DNA of 64,000 nucleotides from Candidatus Methylopumilus turicensis (GCF_000953015.1 NZ_LN794158.1:868001-932000); one strand, 5' to 3'. Counted from the stretch's first letter, positions 1-10,709 are shown. Notes: generated by a model from the letters alone, not told the origin. Translations and numbers: made by a program.

Positions 1-864
<864 letters not shown>

Positions 865-2139
865 CTACACGAACAATCGCAGGGCTACTGGACTGCCGGG
901 CGGTATTCCTTTTACAGTCATTTGTACTTGTATTAATCTCAACTGCTGTCTAATTTTTTCAATTTTAACGTCGCTGAGTTCTCGCTGATGATCATCAACA
1001 ACTGTTGCAGATAAAGCACTCGCCATGTTCTTTGCCATCAGAACCATGCGATTAAAAGTTTCGGTGCAATTTTCAGCGAGCGCAATTTCCATTTGAAATG
1101 TAACCCCCTTAAGGGCAACAGATTTCAACATATCCATAGTGAAGGGGTTGTTTTCCATATTCACAAGTTTAAAAACAGCTTGCCCACTGGGAGTATGCGC
1201 ATAAAACCCGCCATCGTCCTTGAGATGGAGTTGATGAGTTTCTGCAAGTCCTCTAAATTTAGTCCCAGTAAATCTACCGCCCGCGCCATTAATAATATGA
1301 AAACCAACTGTTTGGTCAACTTCCAAACAGAATGCATCCAACTCTTTTGCAAATGCAAGTGGGTCATGAGGACCTATCCACTCTACCTGTGCACTTAATT
1401 CATAAGCTATTTCAGATACCGACTGTTTAAACCGCTCCAGCGTCTCACCAGAAACTGATCCGGCTCGATCAGCCAACTGCAGGCTAAAGACTGCTTTATT
1501 AAATTCAAATGATGATTGCTCAAGGGTTAATGAGTGCCAAGTTTGTGCTGCATCAAAACCATAAGCAAAAATAGGCTTATCTAAATTAACCAATTCAATT
1601 AAAAATTGACGTAAACGCTCTCCACTTACTTGGTTTGGTAGAAAGAATAAAGCCACCAAATCAACGTCTCTGCTTACCCTGTCGGGCAAAGCATTGGTTG
1701 ATATTGTCGTCACGTTACTTACTTCATTTTCAATAAGTAACTCCCTGTCCAACTCAGGAGATAACCCATCACTTAAGTCTTCAAGGGGTGGGTCTTCACT
1801 AATGACTTTTTCCGTCAGTTCATCATCAATATCACTACCGCTTAAATCGATCTTAAATTCAACTTCATCAGGCAAATGAACATCACTTGCATCATATCGA
1901 TCAACGACATCCTTGATTTTAGTCGAGGACTCAATTAAGACGGCTGACTCCTCAAAAGGATCAAGTGCATCCGCAAATTCAACGCCATTCATCAGTAAAT
2001 CATCTTGTGGCTTTGAAAATTGCTTTTCAGCAGCTTTTCGAATCTTTCGCTCTTGCCACCAATTAAATAGGATAACCAGGACAATAAGCCCTATACCGAT
2101 GGCCAAAAGTGAAGTTGTTAAGTCATTCAGTTTATTCAA
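865..2139 (-). CDS. zipA: Cell division protein ZipA-like (FtsZ-binding)
   Basis: 424 residues. An N-terminal membrane anchor (about residues 9-27, rich in I, L, V, followed by NWWQERKIRK) is followed by a long acidic linker (about 30-150) and a C-terminal globular domain resembling the ZipA FtsZ-binding fold. ZipA tethers FtsZ to the inner membrane during septation. The assignment rests on this anchor-linker-domain layout and above all on the position between smc and ligA, a conserved order in proteobacteria. Sequence conservation in this family is low in betaproteobacteria, so the protein may be named only ZipA-like. The smc stop is 31 bases upstream and ligA follows 9 bases downstream, consistent with one transcript. 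Confidence 0.85.
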   Translation of the reverse strand: MNKLNDLTTSLLAIGIGLIVLVILFNWWQERKIRKAAEKQFSKPQDDLLMNGVEFADALDPFEESAVLIESSTKIKDVVDRYDASDVHLPDEVEFKIDLSGSDIDDELTEKVISEDPPLEDLSDGLSPELDRELLIENEVSNVTTISTNALPDRVSRDVDLVALFFLPNQVSGERLRQFLIELVNLDKPIFAYGFDAAQTWHSLTLEQSSFEFNKAVFSLQLADRAGSVSGETLERFKQSVSEIAYELSAQVEWIGPHDPLAFAKELDAFCLEVDQTVGFHIINGAGGRFTGTKFRGLAETHQLHLKDDGGFYAHTPSGQAVFKLVNMENNPFTMDMLKSVALKGVTFQMEIALAENCTETFNRMVLMAKNMASALSATVVDDHQRELSDVKIEKIRQQLRLIQVQMTVKGIPPGSPVALRLFV

Positions 2140-2170
2140 TTGATATTCCCATTAAGGACAGTAAGCTTTT

Positions 2171-5100
2171 TTATAGAAACAACTCGTGGTTCATTTGCAT
2201 CGCCGCTTCCATGTCAACTTCCACGACTCTAGAAACGCCAGACTCTTGCATCGTTACGCCTACTAATTGCTGTGCCATTTCCATGGTGATTTTATTATGA
2301 CTCACGAATAAAAACTGTGTTCGCTCAGACATTTTTTTCACCATCGCACAGAATCTATCCGTATTACTGTCATCCAGTGGCGCATCCACCTCATCCATCA
2401 AACAGAATGGCGCCGGATTAAGCTTAAACAAAGCAAAAACCAGCGCTAAAGCGGTCAGCGCCTTTTCACCGCCTGATAGCAAATGAATCGTGCTGTTCTT
2501 TTTACCAGGCGGCTGAGCAAATACTTGCATGCCAGTATCAAGGATTTCATCACCTAATAGCTCAAGCCTAGCTTGCCCGCCACCAAACAAATCTTGAAAT
2601 AGCTCGCCAAAATGTCGATTGGCCTCATCAAACGTATGCTGAAGGCGTGTGCGCGTTTCTTTATCAATGCGGCGAATAGCATCTTCCAGCGTATTAATCG
2701 CCTCTTCCAAATCTGCAGCTTGGCTATCTAAATAAGTTTTACGCTCGCGTTCGTTGTTTAACTCTTGAATTGCCGCTAAGTTGACCGCGCCCAATCCCTC
2801 GATTTCAAGACTTAGGCTATCTACGCGGGTTTCAAAATCAGCGATTTTAGCGCTTGCGCTGAGTTCATGGGCTAATGTCGCTTCATCAATTCCAACACTC
2901 ACCAATTCTGCCTGGCATTGCTCAAAGTGTAAGCGTGCTTGTTGCTCTTGAAGTCGGGCTTGTTCTAGCTTGTCACGGAGTGGATGCAACACCTGCTCGT
3001 TCTGCATACGGTTCCGCTCATTGGTCTGCAGTTCATTTTCAGCGCTGGCCATTGCATCACGCGCAGCAGCAAGCGCCACTTCACGCGTTTGCTTTAAGTT
3101 AATAGCAGCTTCTAGATTGGCCCTCAACCCTTCCATTTTGGCAGCATCTAAAAGCGCTTCTGCTTCTTTTTTCTTATTAGCTAGGGCAATTTTTTCTTCA
3201 GAAATAAGATTTATTTTATTATTTAACTCATTAATACTATTTAATATTAATTTTTTATTGAATACTTTTTCTTGTAATGACTTTTCAGCAGTTTGTAATT
3301 GATTGCGACATTCATTCAAACTCAGTTCGGCGCGCTGCCTTGCATTAAAAGTCTGCTCTCGCCTGGCCTGTAAATCAGATAATGATGCGCGAGCGAGTAT
3401 CACAGCATTTTGCTTGGTATTCTGCTCGTCATTTAATGTCACCAAGCACTGTTGCAATTGAACTAAATCTACTTGAATCGCATTGCGCCTATCAATGACG
3501 TGCTGTCGTTGTTGGTTAAGCCCTTGCAATTCGATCTGCAAAGCATGCTGATTCTGCGTAAGCTTACTTATCGCCTGCTGTTGCTCCGCATGCGACTGCC
3601 TTGTTTGCTGTAAAGCTTGCTCTTGTGATGCAAGCGCTTCAAGCCCAGATGCAAGCTGTACTTGATACTCTGGTTGTTTATTATTCAACTCATCAAGCTC
3701 ACGCTGGCGCTCAAGCACACCATGCATGGCAGACTGAGCAGCGTAAATAGACAAGCTATGGCGTGAATAAACATCCCCTTGAGCATTCACCAAACATTCG
3801 CGCGCACTCAATTTTTTGCGTTCAAGATCAGCACTGGTGCCTTCCTCAAGCAAATACACGCCATCCAACCAATCCTCAACGAGGCCAGCGATACGATTAT
3901 CGCGAACATCAACAATGTCACGCATCGCTTTCCATGCGTGCTTACTTGTTGACGCTGTTGATGCCGAACCTGTTGCTTCCGCAATCACCAAAGCAGATGG
4001 CGGTCTAATATCAGGGGTAAGCTTGCCTGCCGTTTGATTAATTAAAGCATTTAGGCGAGACCCCAACACGGCTTCCAGTGCAACTTCCCAACCTTTTTTA
4101 ATGTCGACTTGCTGCCAGATACGTGCTGCACCACTTAGCTGATGACTGCTTAGCCAAGCATCTAACTTTGCCTCATGCCCCAAAGACTGCTGAATTTTTG
4201 ACAAGGAAGCAATTTGCGCATCAATTTGCGCCAAAGTACGCTCTTGTGCCAATTGCTGCTCACGCATGGATTTAATGGATTCAGCTTGTGATTGCTCTTG
4301 GCTTTTTAATTTAACTAGCTCCGAATTAAGCTTTTCACTAGCCGCCTGCCATTCGCTTAACTGCGCTTGTTTTACGGTTAATTCTTCCTCATTCGGTAAC
4401 GCTAGGCTGCCCTGCTCAAGCATCAACCTATCAAGGCGTTGCGATGTATCAAGAATAGAGCGACTTAAATGCTCTATGTTAGTAGACTCTAATCGTATAC
4501 TTTGTTCGGCTTCACTCAATCCACGCTGCGCCTCTGCATGAGCCTTTTGAGAAGATGCATGGGCGCGTTCCGCCTCTGGAAAAGCAGCCTGACAGCGATT
4601 TAACGCTTCTGTAGACTCTGCAACTTGCGCTTCGGCAGTCGCGGCTTCGCGACTTAGTTGTGCCAAGTGCGCTTCCAAATCAACGCGATGTTTATCTGAT
4701 TTAAGTGCCTGCTCAACCGTTTGCTCAAGCTGTAAATTAAGTCTGTCACGCGCTTCTTGTGTATGTTTCACTTGTGTTTCTAAATTAGAAACTTCCGCAT
4801 TGGTTTCATAATATTGCGTTTGTGCAACTTGCACGGCTTCGGTGCTGGCGTAATGTTGCTGCCTGAGACTCTCCAAAAGACTTTCGGTTTTTCGCAAAGC
4901 CGCCATTTGGCTTTCCAAATCATTCACCAGCTTTTCTACGGCTCTCTGGGTCTTTTCCCATGAGGCGCTTGCATCACGCTTGCGAAGCAGCCAAAGCTGG
5001 CCCTGAGCGTGCTTTAATGCTTGTTGAAGGCGGTGGTATTGCTCTGTCACTACCGCTTGAGACTCCAGCCGAGTGATTTGCTTATCCATTTCAAGACGGA

Positions 5101-5689
5101 TGTCTTCAACGCGGGTTAAATTTTCTCTGGTATCGCGCAAACGTAGCTCAGTTTCGCGGCGACGTTCTTTGTATTTTGAAATGCCTGCAGCTTCCTCTAA
5201 GAAAACACGTAGCTCCTCGGGTTTAGCTTCAACAATTCGGGAAATCGTATTTTGGCCAATAATTGCATAAGCGCGACCACCAAGACCTGTGCCGAGAAAT
5301 AAGTCAGCAACATCGCGGCGGCGCACAGCGGTATTGTTGATGTAATAAGTAGAGCCTTTATCGCGCTCAATGACACGCTTAACGGCAATTTCAGCATATT
5401 GCGACCACGAACCACTTGCATCACCAAGGCTATTGTCAAAAACCAGCTCCACACTAGCTCTTGATATTGCTTTGCGATTGCCTGATCCATTAAAAATGAC
5501 CGCATCCATAGAGTCGCCACGCAACTCTTTGGCACTAGACTCACCTAGCACCCAACGGACTGACTCCATGACATTAGATTTACCACAGCCATTGGGGCCG
5601 ACAACACCCACTCGCTGCCCATGAATGTGCAGTGTCGTGGGATCTACAAAGGATTTAAAGCCGGCAAGTTTTAGATGGGTTAAACGCAA
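2171..5689 (-). CDS. smc: Chromosome segregation ATPase SMC
   Basis: 1172 residues, the usual length for bacterial SMC. The N-terminal head has Walker A GPNGCGKS at residues 31-38. Two long Q/A/E/R-rich coiled-coil arms flank a hinge (about 500-640), and the C-terminal head has the signature LSGGEKAL and Walker B with CLMDEVDAPLDDSN. SMC condenses and organises the chromosome, normally with ScpA and ScpB, which are not in this window. It is the first gene of smc-zipA-ligA; the promoter must lie in the 76 bases between its start and queF, which is divergent. No frame interruption is seen. Confidence 0.97.
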   Translation of the reverse strand: MRLTHLKLAGFKSFVDPTTLHIHGQRVGVVGPNGCGKSNVMESVRWVLGESSAKELRGDSMDAVIFNGSGNRKAISRASVELVFDNSLGDASGSWSQYAEIAVKRVIERDKGSTYYINNTAVRRRDVADLFLGTGLGGRAYAIIGQNTISRIVEAKPEELRVFLEEAAGISKYKERRRETELRLRDTRENLTRVEDIRLEMDKQITRLESQAVVTEQYHRLQQALKHAQGQLWLLRKRDASASWEKTQRAVEKLVNDLESQMAALRKTESLLESLRQQHYASTEAVQVAQTQYYETNAEVSNLETQVKHTQEARDRLNLQLEQTVEQALKSDKHRVDLEAHLAQLSREAATAEAQVAESTEALNRCQAAFPEAERAHASSQKAHAEAQRGLSEAEQSIRLESTNIEHLSRSILDTSQRLDRLMLEQGSLALPNEEELTVKQAQLSEWQAASEKLNSELVKLKSQEQSQAESIKSMREQQLAQERTLAQIDAQIASLSKIQQSLGHEAKLDAWLSSHQLSGAARIWQQVDIKKGWEVALEAVLGSRLNALINQTAGKLTPDIRPPSALVIAEATGSASTASTSKHAWKAMRDIVDVRDNRIAGLVEDWLDGVYLLEEGTSADLERKKLSARECLVNAQGDVYSRHSLSIYAAQSAMHGVLERQRELDELNNKQPEYQVQLASGLEALASQEQALQQTRQSHAEQQQAISKLTQNQHALQIELQGLNQQRQHVIDRRNAIQVDLVQLQQCLVTLNDEQNTKQNAVILARASLSDLQARREQTFNARQRAELSLNECRNQLQTAEKSLQEKVFNKKLILNSINELNNKINLISEEKIALANKKKEAEALLDAAKMEGLRANLEAAINLKQTREVALAAARDAMASAENELQTNERNRMQNEQVLHPLRDKLEQARLQEQQARLHFEQCQAELVSVGIDEATLAHELSASAKIADFETRVDSLSLEIEGLGAVNLAAIQELNNERERKTYLDSQAADLEEAINTLEDAIRRIDKETRTRLQHTFDEANRHFGELFQDLFGGGQARLELLGDEILDTGMQVFAQPPGKKNSTIHLLSGGEKALTALALVFALFKLNPAPFCLMDEVDAPLDDSNTDRFCAMVKKMSERTQFLFVSHNKITMEMAQQLVGVTMQESGVSRVVEVDMEAAMQMNHELFL

Positions 5690-5765
5690 AATTAGGATTA
5701 TTTTTAAGTAAGCTTTGTTAAACAGTATAATAACGTTTTTTCAAGCTAAAAGCCCGACTTCTAAC

Positions 5766-6215
5766 ATGACAAACACTCAATCCCTAGGCGGCAAACCAAC
5801 CGCACAACCAACCAAAGAATTAGAAACCTTTGAGAATCCAAATCCTAATCGTGATTTTCACATTCACATGGAAATTCCAGAATTTACGTGTTTATGCCCA
5901 AAAACTGGCCAACCTGATTTTGCAGTACTTTATTTGGATTACATTCCAGATCAACTTTGCGTGGAATTGAAAAGTTTAAAACTCTACACGTGGTCATTTC
6001 GTGATGAAGGCTGCTTTCATGAAGCAGTGACTAACCGGATCTTAGATGACCTTGTTGCTGCCACATCCCCCAAATTTATGCGCTTAACGGCCAAGTTTTA
6101 TGTTCGCGGCGGTGTATTCACTAACGTGATTGCTGAACATCGCAAAGCAGGCTGGACCCCTCAACCACGTGTTGATTTAACTCAGTTTGCACCTAACTCA
6201 AACATTCGCGGTTAA
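5766..6215 (+). CDS. queF: NADPH-dependent 7-cyano-7-deazaguanine reductase QueF
   Basis: Reduces preQ0 to preQ1 in queuosine tRNA modification. This is the short unimodular form. The catalytic cysteine sits in [11 protein letters not shown] and the family motif in [15 protein letters not shown], with the late FYVRGG segment also present. I start at ATG 5766 (149 residues); the frame is open back to 5715, but the extra 17 residues ([12 protein letters not shown]...) do not look like the family. A second queuosine gene, queG, is at 22.9 kb. A GNRA-capped hairpin (6230-6245) lies 14 bases past the stop. Confidence 0.95.
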   Translation: MTNTQSLGGKPTAQPTKELETFENPNPNRDFHIHMEIPEFTCLCPKTGQPDFAVLYLDYIPDQLCVELKSLKLYTWSFRDEGCFHEAVTNRILDDLVAATSPKFMRLTAKFYVRGGVFTNVIAEHRKAGWTPQPRVDLTQFAPNSNIRG

Positions 6216-6243
6216 TAATGTCAGTACAAAACGACGAAAGTCG

Positions 6244-6272
6244 TTGACAAGAAAGTCTAGCGTCATTAATAT
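6244..6272 (+). promoter_or_regulatory. sigma-70 promoter of the tRNA-Ala/tRNA-Glu unit
   Basis: TTGACA at 6244-6249, a 17-base spacer, and TAATAT at 6267-6272 form a near-consensus promoter. The discriminator just after it is GC-rich (GGCGCC), as is common for stable RNA genes under stringent control. The -35 box overlaps the right arm of hairpin AACGAC-GAAA-GTCGTT (6230-6245), which may end queF transcription. tRNA-Ala begins 39 bases after the -10 box. Confidence 0.8.
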
Positions 6273-6311
6273 GGCGCCTCTTTTCGCAGGTCTTGATGTT
6301 TAAGGTTTGTC

Positions 6312-6387
<76 letters not shown>

Positions 6388-6478
6388 AAAGACCTCGGCA
6401 ATATCTAAAAGAAAAGAATTTATTTGCTGATTTAAAGTTTAAATAAGCAGAGTTTTTAAGTATAGTAATGACCTCTAT

Positions 6479-6554
6479 GTCCCCATCGTCTAGAGGCCTA
6501 GGACACCTCCCTTTCACGGAGGCGACCGGGGTTCGAATCCCCGTGGGGACGCCA
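6479..6554 (+). tRNA. tRNA-Glu(UUC)
   Basis: 76 nt. Acceptor GUCCCCA pairs with UGGGGAC, the anticodon stem CCUCC/GGAGG carries loop CUUUCAC (anticodon UUC), the T arm has GGUUCGAAUCC, and the 3' end is encoded as GCCA. It follows tRNA-Ala with no clear promoter between them and is closed by the terminator at 6561. Confidence 0.97.
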
Positions 6555-6560
6555 CACAAG

Positions 6561-6593
6561 AAAAAGCCGCTATCAAACGATAGCGGCTTTTTT
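6561..6593. terminator. Rho-independent terminator after tRNA-Glu, usable from both sides
   Basis: Stem AAAAAGCCGCTATC / GATAGCGGCTTTTT with an AAAC loop, followed by a T-run. The A-run on the other side makes it function for the minus strand too, so it can also end the modABC transcript, whose last stop codon is at 6628. Confidence 0.85.
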
Positions 6594-6627
6594 GTTTATC
6601 AGCACTTCACCCACTTCTCTGGACTTG

Positions 6628-7260
6628 CTAACCTAGTTGATCACCTAATTGGCAAACCCTATCGCTAATAAAATTAACTTCCTGAATATCATGGCTTACA
6701 TAAATCATGGGAATGTTCACTTCATCTTTAATGCGCTTCAGAAACGGCAGTATTTGCTGCTTGAGACGAACATCTAAAGATGACAAAGGTTCATCCAATA
6801 AAAGAAGTTTGGGTGACATCAGCAAAGCTCTCCCAAGCGCAACCCGCTGAGCCTCGCCACCAGATAATTCATGGGCTCGTTTTAAGATTAAACCCTCAAT
6901 ATCTAACAATGCAACAACGCTTGAGAAATCGATATGCCTATCGGCTTCTGGGGTAAATTTAAAACCATACAAGAGATTATCTTTGACATTCAGATGGGGG
7001 AATAATCGCCCATCTTGAAATACTGTTGCAATACGTCTTTGATGTGGCGCTAAATTGATGGATTGATTGCTATCAAACAAGACGACACCATCAAGCTTAA
7101 TCAAACCAGCACTTGGACTTAAAAAACCAGCAATTAAGCTAAGCAGTGTGCTTTTTCCAACGCCAGACGCGCCAAACAGTCCCACAACAGGCTCGCCAAA
7201 ATGCTCCTTAAAGTTAAGTTCAAAATCACCTCGCTGAAAATGAATATCAATTTCCAACAT
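6628..7260 (-). CDS. modC: Molybdate ABC transporter ATPase ModC (short form)
   Basis: ATPase that powers molybdate import. Walker A GASGVGKST, Q-loop VFQDGRLFPHL, signature LSGGEAQRVALGRAL, Walker B LLLLDEPLSSLD and the H-loop SHDIQE are all present. The start is the ATG at 7260, which overlaps the modB stop as TAATG; an upstream in-frame start at 7272 is less likely. At about 210 residues it lacks the C-terminal TOBE/Mop domain of E. coli-type ModC (about 350 residues), so it should not bind regulatory molybdate itself. It is the last gene of modABC. Confidence 0.88.
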   Translation of the reverse strand: MLEIDIHFQRGDFELNFKEHFGEPVVGLFGASGVGKSTLLSLIAGFLSPSAGLIKLDGVVLFDSNQSINLAPHQRRIATVFQDGRLFPHLNVKDNLLYGFKFTPEADRHIDFSSVVALLDIEGLILKRAHELSGGEAQRVALGRALLMSPKLLLLDEPLSSLDVRLKQQILPFLKRIKDEVNIPMIYVSHDIQEVNFISDRVCQLGDQLG

Positions 7261-7973
7261 TACTGAACGCACCCTATTTTTTGGGCTGCTTTACGCTCCA
7301 AGAAGTTACTAAGCACAATGGCGGAAAGTGCAATCAAAACACTCAGCAATACCAATCGCATTGCAACCAAATCCCCGCTGGGTGTTTGTGTGTATGTATA
7401 GATAGCGAGTGGCAAGGTGCGCGTCTCTCCTTCTATATTGCCTACAAAGGTAATTGTTGCGCCAAACTCACCAAGGCTTCGACTGAATGCAAGAATCAGC
7501 CCCGTAATCACCCCTGGAATAGCCATTGGCAAAGTAATGGTCAAGAACACCTTAAATGGATGCGCGCCTAGCGATTGTGCAGCCACTTCAAGTTTGGCGT
7601 CAACTTGGCTTATCGCAAGCCTGATAGACCGGACGATGAGCGGAAATGCCATAACAGCAGAGGCGATTACAGCACCAAACCATGTGAAAGCAATGGTGAT
7701 GCCGAATGTTTCATGTAGCCATTTGCCAATCAATCCTTGATTACCAAAAAGTAGTAGTAAAAGAAAGCCAGGCACAACCGGAGGAAGGATTAAGGGAATA
7801 TGGACTAGGCCATCCAAAAGCGATTTGCCGACAAACTCTTTTTTTGCTAGCAGCCAAGCAACCGCAGTTGCAGGCACGCAAATCAATAAGGTGCAAAATG
7901 TTGCCACCTTGACAGATAAAACCAGGGTTTGAATTTCAGCATGAGACAAAACAAAAAAAGAACTATCTATCAC
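7260..7973 (-). CDS. modB: Molybdate ABC transporter permease ModB
   Basis: 237 residues with about five to six hydrophobic segments and the binding-protein-dependent permease EAA-type loop (AAQSLGAHPFKVFLTITLPMAIPG) that contacts the ATPase. SRSLGEFGATITFVGN is characteristic of ModB. It forms the membrane channel for molybdate with ModA and ModC. It starts 9 bases after the modA stop and overlaps modC by the shared TAATG, indicating translational coupling. Confidence 0.93.
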   Translation of the reverse strand: MIDSSFFVLSHAEIQTLVLSVKVATFCTLLICVPATAVAWLLAKKEFVGKSLLDGLVHIPLILPPVVPGFLLLLLFGNQGLIGKWLHETFGITIAFTWFGAVIASAVMAFPLIVRSIRLAISQVDAKLEVAAQSLGAHPFKVFLTITLPMAIPGVITGLILAFSRSLGEFGATITFVGNIEGETRTLPLAIYTYTQTPSGDLVAMRLVLLSVLIALSAIVLSNFLERKAAQKIGCVQ

Positions 7974-7982
7974 TGACGGGCC

Positions 7983-8741
7983 TTATTGCTTAGGGTTGAT
8001 GGTAAAGCCATATTTTTTAAATACATTTAGCGAGTCTTGAGATTGTAGATAATTGAGATAGCCTTTTACATTGTCTTTAGTGTTGGCAATCGCTGCGACA
8101 GGATAAACAACTTGGCTATGACTAACTTCTGGAAACGCACCAAGTAAATCAACCTTGGTTGATATTTTTGCATCGGTTTCATAAACAATACCGGCCAAAC
8201 ACTCACCACGCTCTACAAAGGCTAAAGCGCCTCTTACATCTTGCGTACCGACAACTCTAGATTTTAAATCTTTCCACCAACCAAGGTTAGTCAACGCCTC
8301 TTTTGCGTAAATACCTACTGGAACAGACTCTGTATCGCCAGTACAAAGTCTGCCATCAAATGCTTTTGATATATCGAAGCTTTTATCAAACTTCACTGCA
8401 AAGGCTTTTCCTTTAGGAGCAATCAGCACAAGGGCATTTCCCAAAAGATCTCTTCTGGTTGCTTTGTTAATCAAGGATTTATCTTGAAGATAATCCATCC
8501 ATTTCAAGTCAGCAGAGATAAAAATATCTGCTGGCGCACCATTCTCAATCTGTTTAGCAAGCGCGGAGGAAGCCGCAAAAGAATGGACGACTTTGATGCC
8601 AGTCGCTTTCTCATACTGCGCGTCAACCTCAGTTAATGCATTAGTTAAACTTGCTGCGGCAAATACAGTGAGCTTTTCTTCTGCATGCGCGTAAGCAGCC
8701 ACTAAAAATGCAATAACGAAAACATAGCGCTTCTTGATCAT
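7983..8741 (-). CDS. modA: Periplasmic molybdate-binding protein ModA
   Basis: 252 residues. A signal peptide (MIKKRYVFVIAFLVAAYAHA, cleaved about residue 20) precedes a mature protein beginning EEKLTVFAAASLTNAL, the standard ModA opening in which the serine residues bind the oxyanion. ENGAPADIFISAD and the late VYPVAAIANT are also family features. It captures molybdate (or tungstate) in the periplasm for ModBC. It is the first gene of modABC; the quinoprotein gene lies 47 bases upstream on the same strand, so a shared transcript is possible. No ModE-type repressor gene is nearby. Confidence 0.94.
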   Translation of the reverse strand: MIKKRYVFVIAFLVAAYAHAEEKLTVFAAASLTNALTEVDAQYEKATGIKVVHSFAASSALAKQIENGAPADIFISADLKWMDYLQDKSLINKATRRDLLGNALVLIAPKGKAFAVKFDKSFDISKAFDGRLCTGDTESVPVGIYAKEALTNLGWWKDLKSRVVGTQDVRGALAFVERGECLAGIVYETDAKISTKVDLLGAFPEVSHSQVVYPVAAIANTKDNVKGYLNYLQSQDSLNVFKKYGFTINPKQ

Positions 8742-8788
8742 TACGATCGCTTTCTATCAATATCCTATTAAGCAAAAGATACCATAAC

Positions 8789-10612
8789 TTAGTGCTTGAG
8801 CTTATACACCAACAAGCGGTCACCTTGCTTGTACCCAAAAATAGAACTCCCGCCAGCAGCTACGGCGATATACTGTTCACCATCGATTTGGTAGGTGATT
8901 GGCGGTGCATTCACGCCATACTCATTAGCTGCCTGCCAAAGTAGCTTCCCGTTACTTAGATCGTAAGCATTAAAATGGCCATTACCCTCACCTGTAAACA
9001 CTAAGCCCCCAGCAGTAGCTAACACACCGCCAACGAGCGGTTGTTCGGTTTTGTTCTGCCAAGCAATCTTGCCTGTTTTAAGGTTGATTGCAGACAGCAC
9101 ACCCCAACGTGGCTCATCAGCCGGCTCTGAAGCCGCATAGCGAATAGGTGCAGCGCCGTCCTTGCCGGGTGTTTCATGAAGCGTGTATTTAATTGGCGCA
9201 TGAATGGCTGCAACAAAAGCATGTTGAGTCGATTCATCAATCGCCGCTGGCGACCAATTAGAACCGCCTAAGATTCCCGGATACAGGGTCACGCCTTCAA
9301 ACGTTGCTTTAGCAAACAGATTTTTTTGCGGAACAAATGCCTCAGACTTCATTAAAAGTGCGCCTGTTTTACGATCGTTCACAAAGAACCAGCCGAGTTT
9401 ACTTGCTTGACCAACAGCCTCAATGGTCTTGCCGTCTTTTTTGTAGTTAAACAAAATGGGCGCGCTAGCGATGTCATAACCCCAAACATCATGTGGCACT
9501 TGTTGGTAATACCACCGCAACTTGCCAGAATCAGCATCTAACGCCACCAAAGAAACGGTGTAAAGATTATCCCCAGGACGAGAGACATCGTTCATCTGCG
9601 GCGATGGATTACCTGTACCGAAGTATAAAAGTCCTAAATGAGGATCAATTACCGGCGTACTCCAAGCAGAACCACCCCCAAAACGCGCTGAATCAGGGAA
9701 CTTAGCTAACGCTGCTTTTTCAGCATCCGTATTGCGATTGAGTGAAATGCCATCGGCCGTTGTTTCTTTAAATGTACCCTCCCAGCCTTTGTCGGGGATG
9801 GTATCGAATTGCCAAACGCGCTTACCTGTATTCACATCAAAAGCTGCTAAAAACCCAGGACGACCATAACGCCCTGTTACACCAATCACAGCACCAAGCG
9901 GTGCATCTGAGCGAGGATTGTCGATATGTAAACCGTAACCAACGCCAGTAATCCCTATGATGACTTTGCCTTTATAAACCACAGGCGCCATCGCCATGCC
10001 AACGCCTGTCCCACCTGTGGTTTTGGCTGTTTTGTTAGGATCATTTTTATTAAGTGAGTCCTGTCCTTCAGTAACGACATCGGCTTCAACGGCATTAATA
10101 TCCCACAGCTTCTGACCTGTTTTCGCATCCAACGCGATCACACGCGCATCCACCGTACCAATGAATACTTTCCCATACCCTACCGCTACGCCACGGTTAG
10201 CTGGTCCACAGCACATATTCCAATCCGTGCGTCGATCATGCTTATAGCGCCATAACTCTTTGCCCGTTTTGCCATCCAAAGCAACGACATGATTAAAAGG
10301 AAGTGAAACGTACATCACACCATCCAGGACAATTGGTGTTGCCTGAAACGCTGCTTTTAACCCGCTCTCATACTGCCAAGCTATGCTTAAATGCTGGACG
10401 TTTTCACGATTAATTTGTGCATTTTCTGAAAAGCGTTTATTGGCATAATCTCGCCCAAAACTCGGCCAATCTTGAGTTGCACCTGACTGATTTACCGAGT
10501 TAATGATCTTGTTTGTCGTGACATCATATTGTTGAATGCTACTGCAAGCCGCCAACAAGCTAGCACTCAATAGTGCCGCATAAAAACTGCCTGTTTTTTT
10601 GATATCACGCAT
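8789..10612 (-). CDS. PQQ-dependent dehydrogenase-like quinoprotein, lipoprotein, no cytochrome domain
   Basis: 607 residues. The signal peptide ends in lipobox LAAC (Cys23), followed by Ser, which suggests the outer membrane. The rest is an eight-bladed quinoprotein propeller with repeated ALDxxTGxxxW blades. Adjacent cysteines C134-C135 (WNMCCG) match the vicinal disulfide that stacks on PQQ in alcohol dehydrogenases, and GTGNP carries the usual metal-site asparagine. There is no CxxCH, so electrons would need a separate carrier. The glutamate expected in the GAExGxRG loop is replaced (GRYGRPG), and the WD(Y/M) aspartate position reads W377-G378-Y379-D380. These replacements are by-eye alignments; the substrate is unknown. 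Divergent from mnmC. Confidence 0.8.
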   Translation of the reverse strand: MRDIKKTGSFYAALLSASLLAACSSIQQYDVTTNKIINSVNQSGATQDWPSFGRDYANKRFSENAQINRENVQHLSIAWQYESGLKAAFQATPIVLDGVMYVSLPFNHVVALDGKTGKELWRYKHDRRTDWNMCCGPANRGVAVGYGKVFIGTVDARVIALDAKTGQKLWDINAVEADVVTEGQDSLNKNDPNKTAKTTGGTGVGMAMAPVVYKGKVIIGITGVGYGLHIDNPRSDAPLGAVIGVTGRYGRPGFLAAFDVNTGKRVWQFDTIPDKGWEGTFKETTADGISLNRNTDAEKAALAKFPDSARFGGGSAWSTPVIDPHLGLLYFGTGNPSPQMNDVSRPGDNLYTVSLVALDADSGKLRWYYQQVPHDVWGYDIASAPILFNYKKDGKTIEAVGQASKLGWFFVNDRKTGALLMKSEAFVPQKNLFAKATFEGVTLYPGILGGSNWSPAAIDESTQHAFVAAIHAPIKYTLHETPGKDGAAPIRYAASEPADEPRWGVLSAINLKTGKIAWQNKTEQPLVGGVLATAGGLVFTGEGNGHFNAYDLSNGKLLWQAANEYGVNAPPITYQIDGEQYIAVAAGGSSIFGYKQGDRLLVYKLKH

Positions 10613-10709
10613 GATTAATCACAAGTATTTTGAATAAAACATGAGTGTACAGATTGGTATAAGGCATGACTACCGTCATAAGCGAAAGAAATCCATTAAA
10701 CTATTAACA

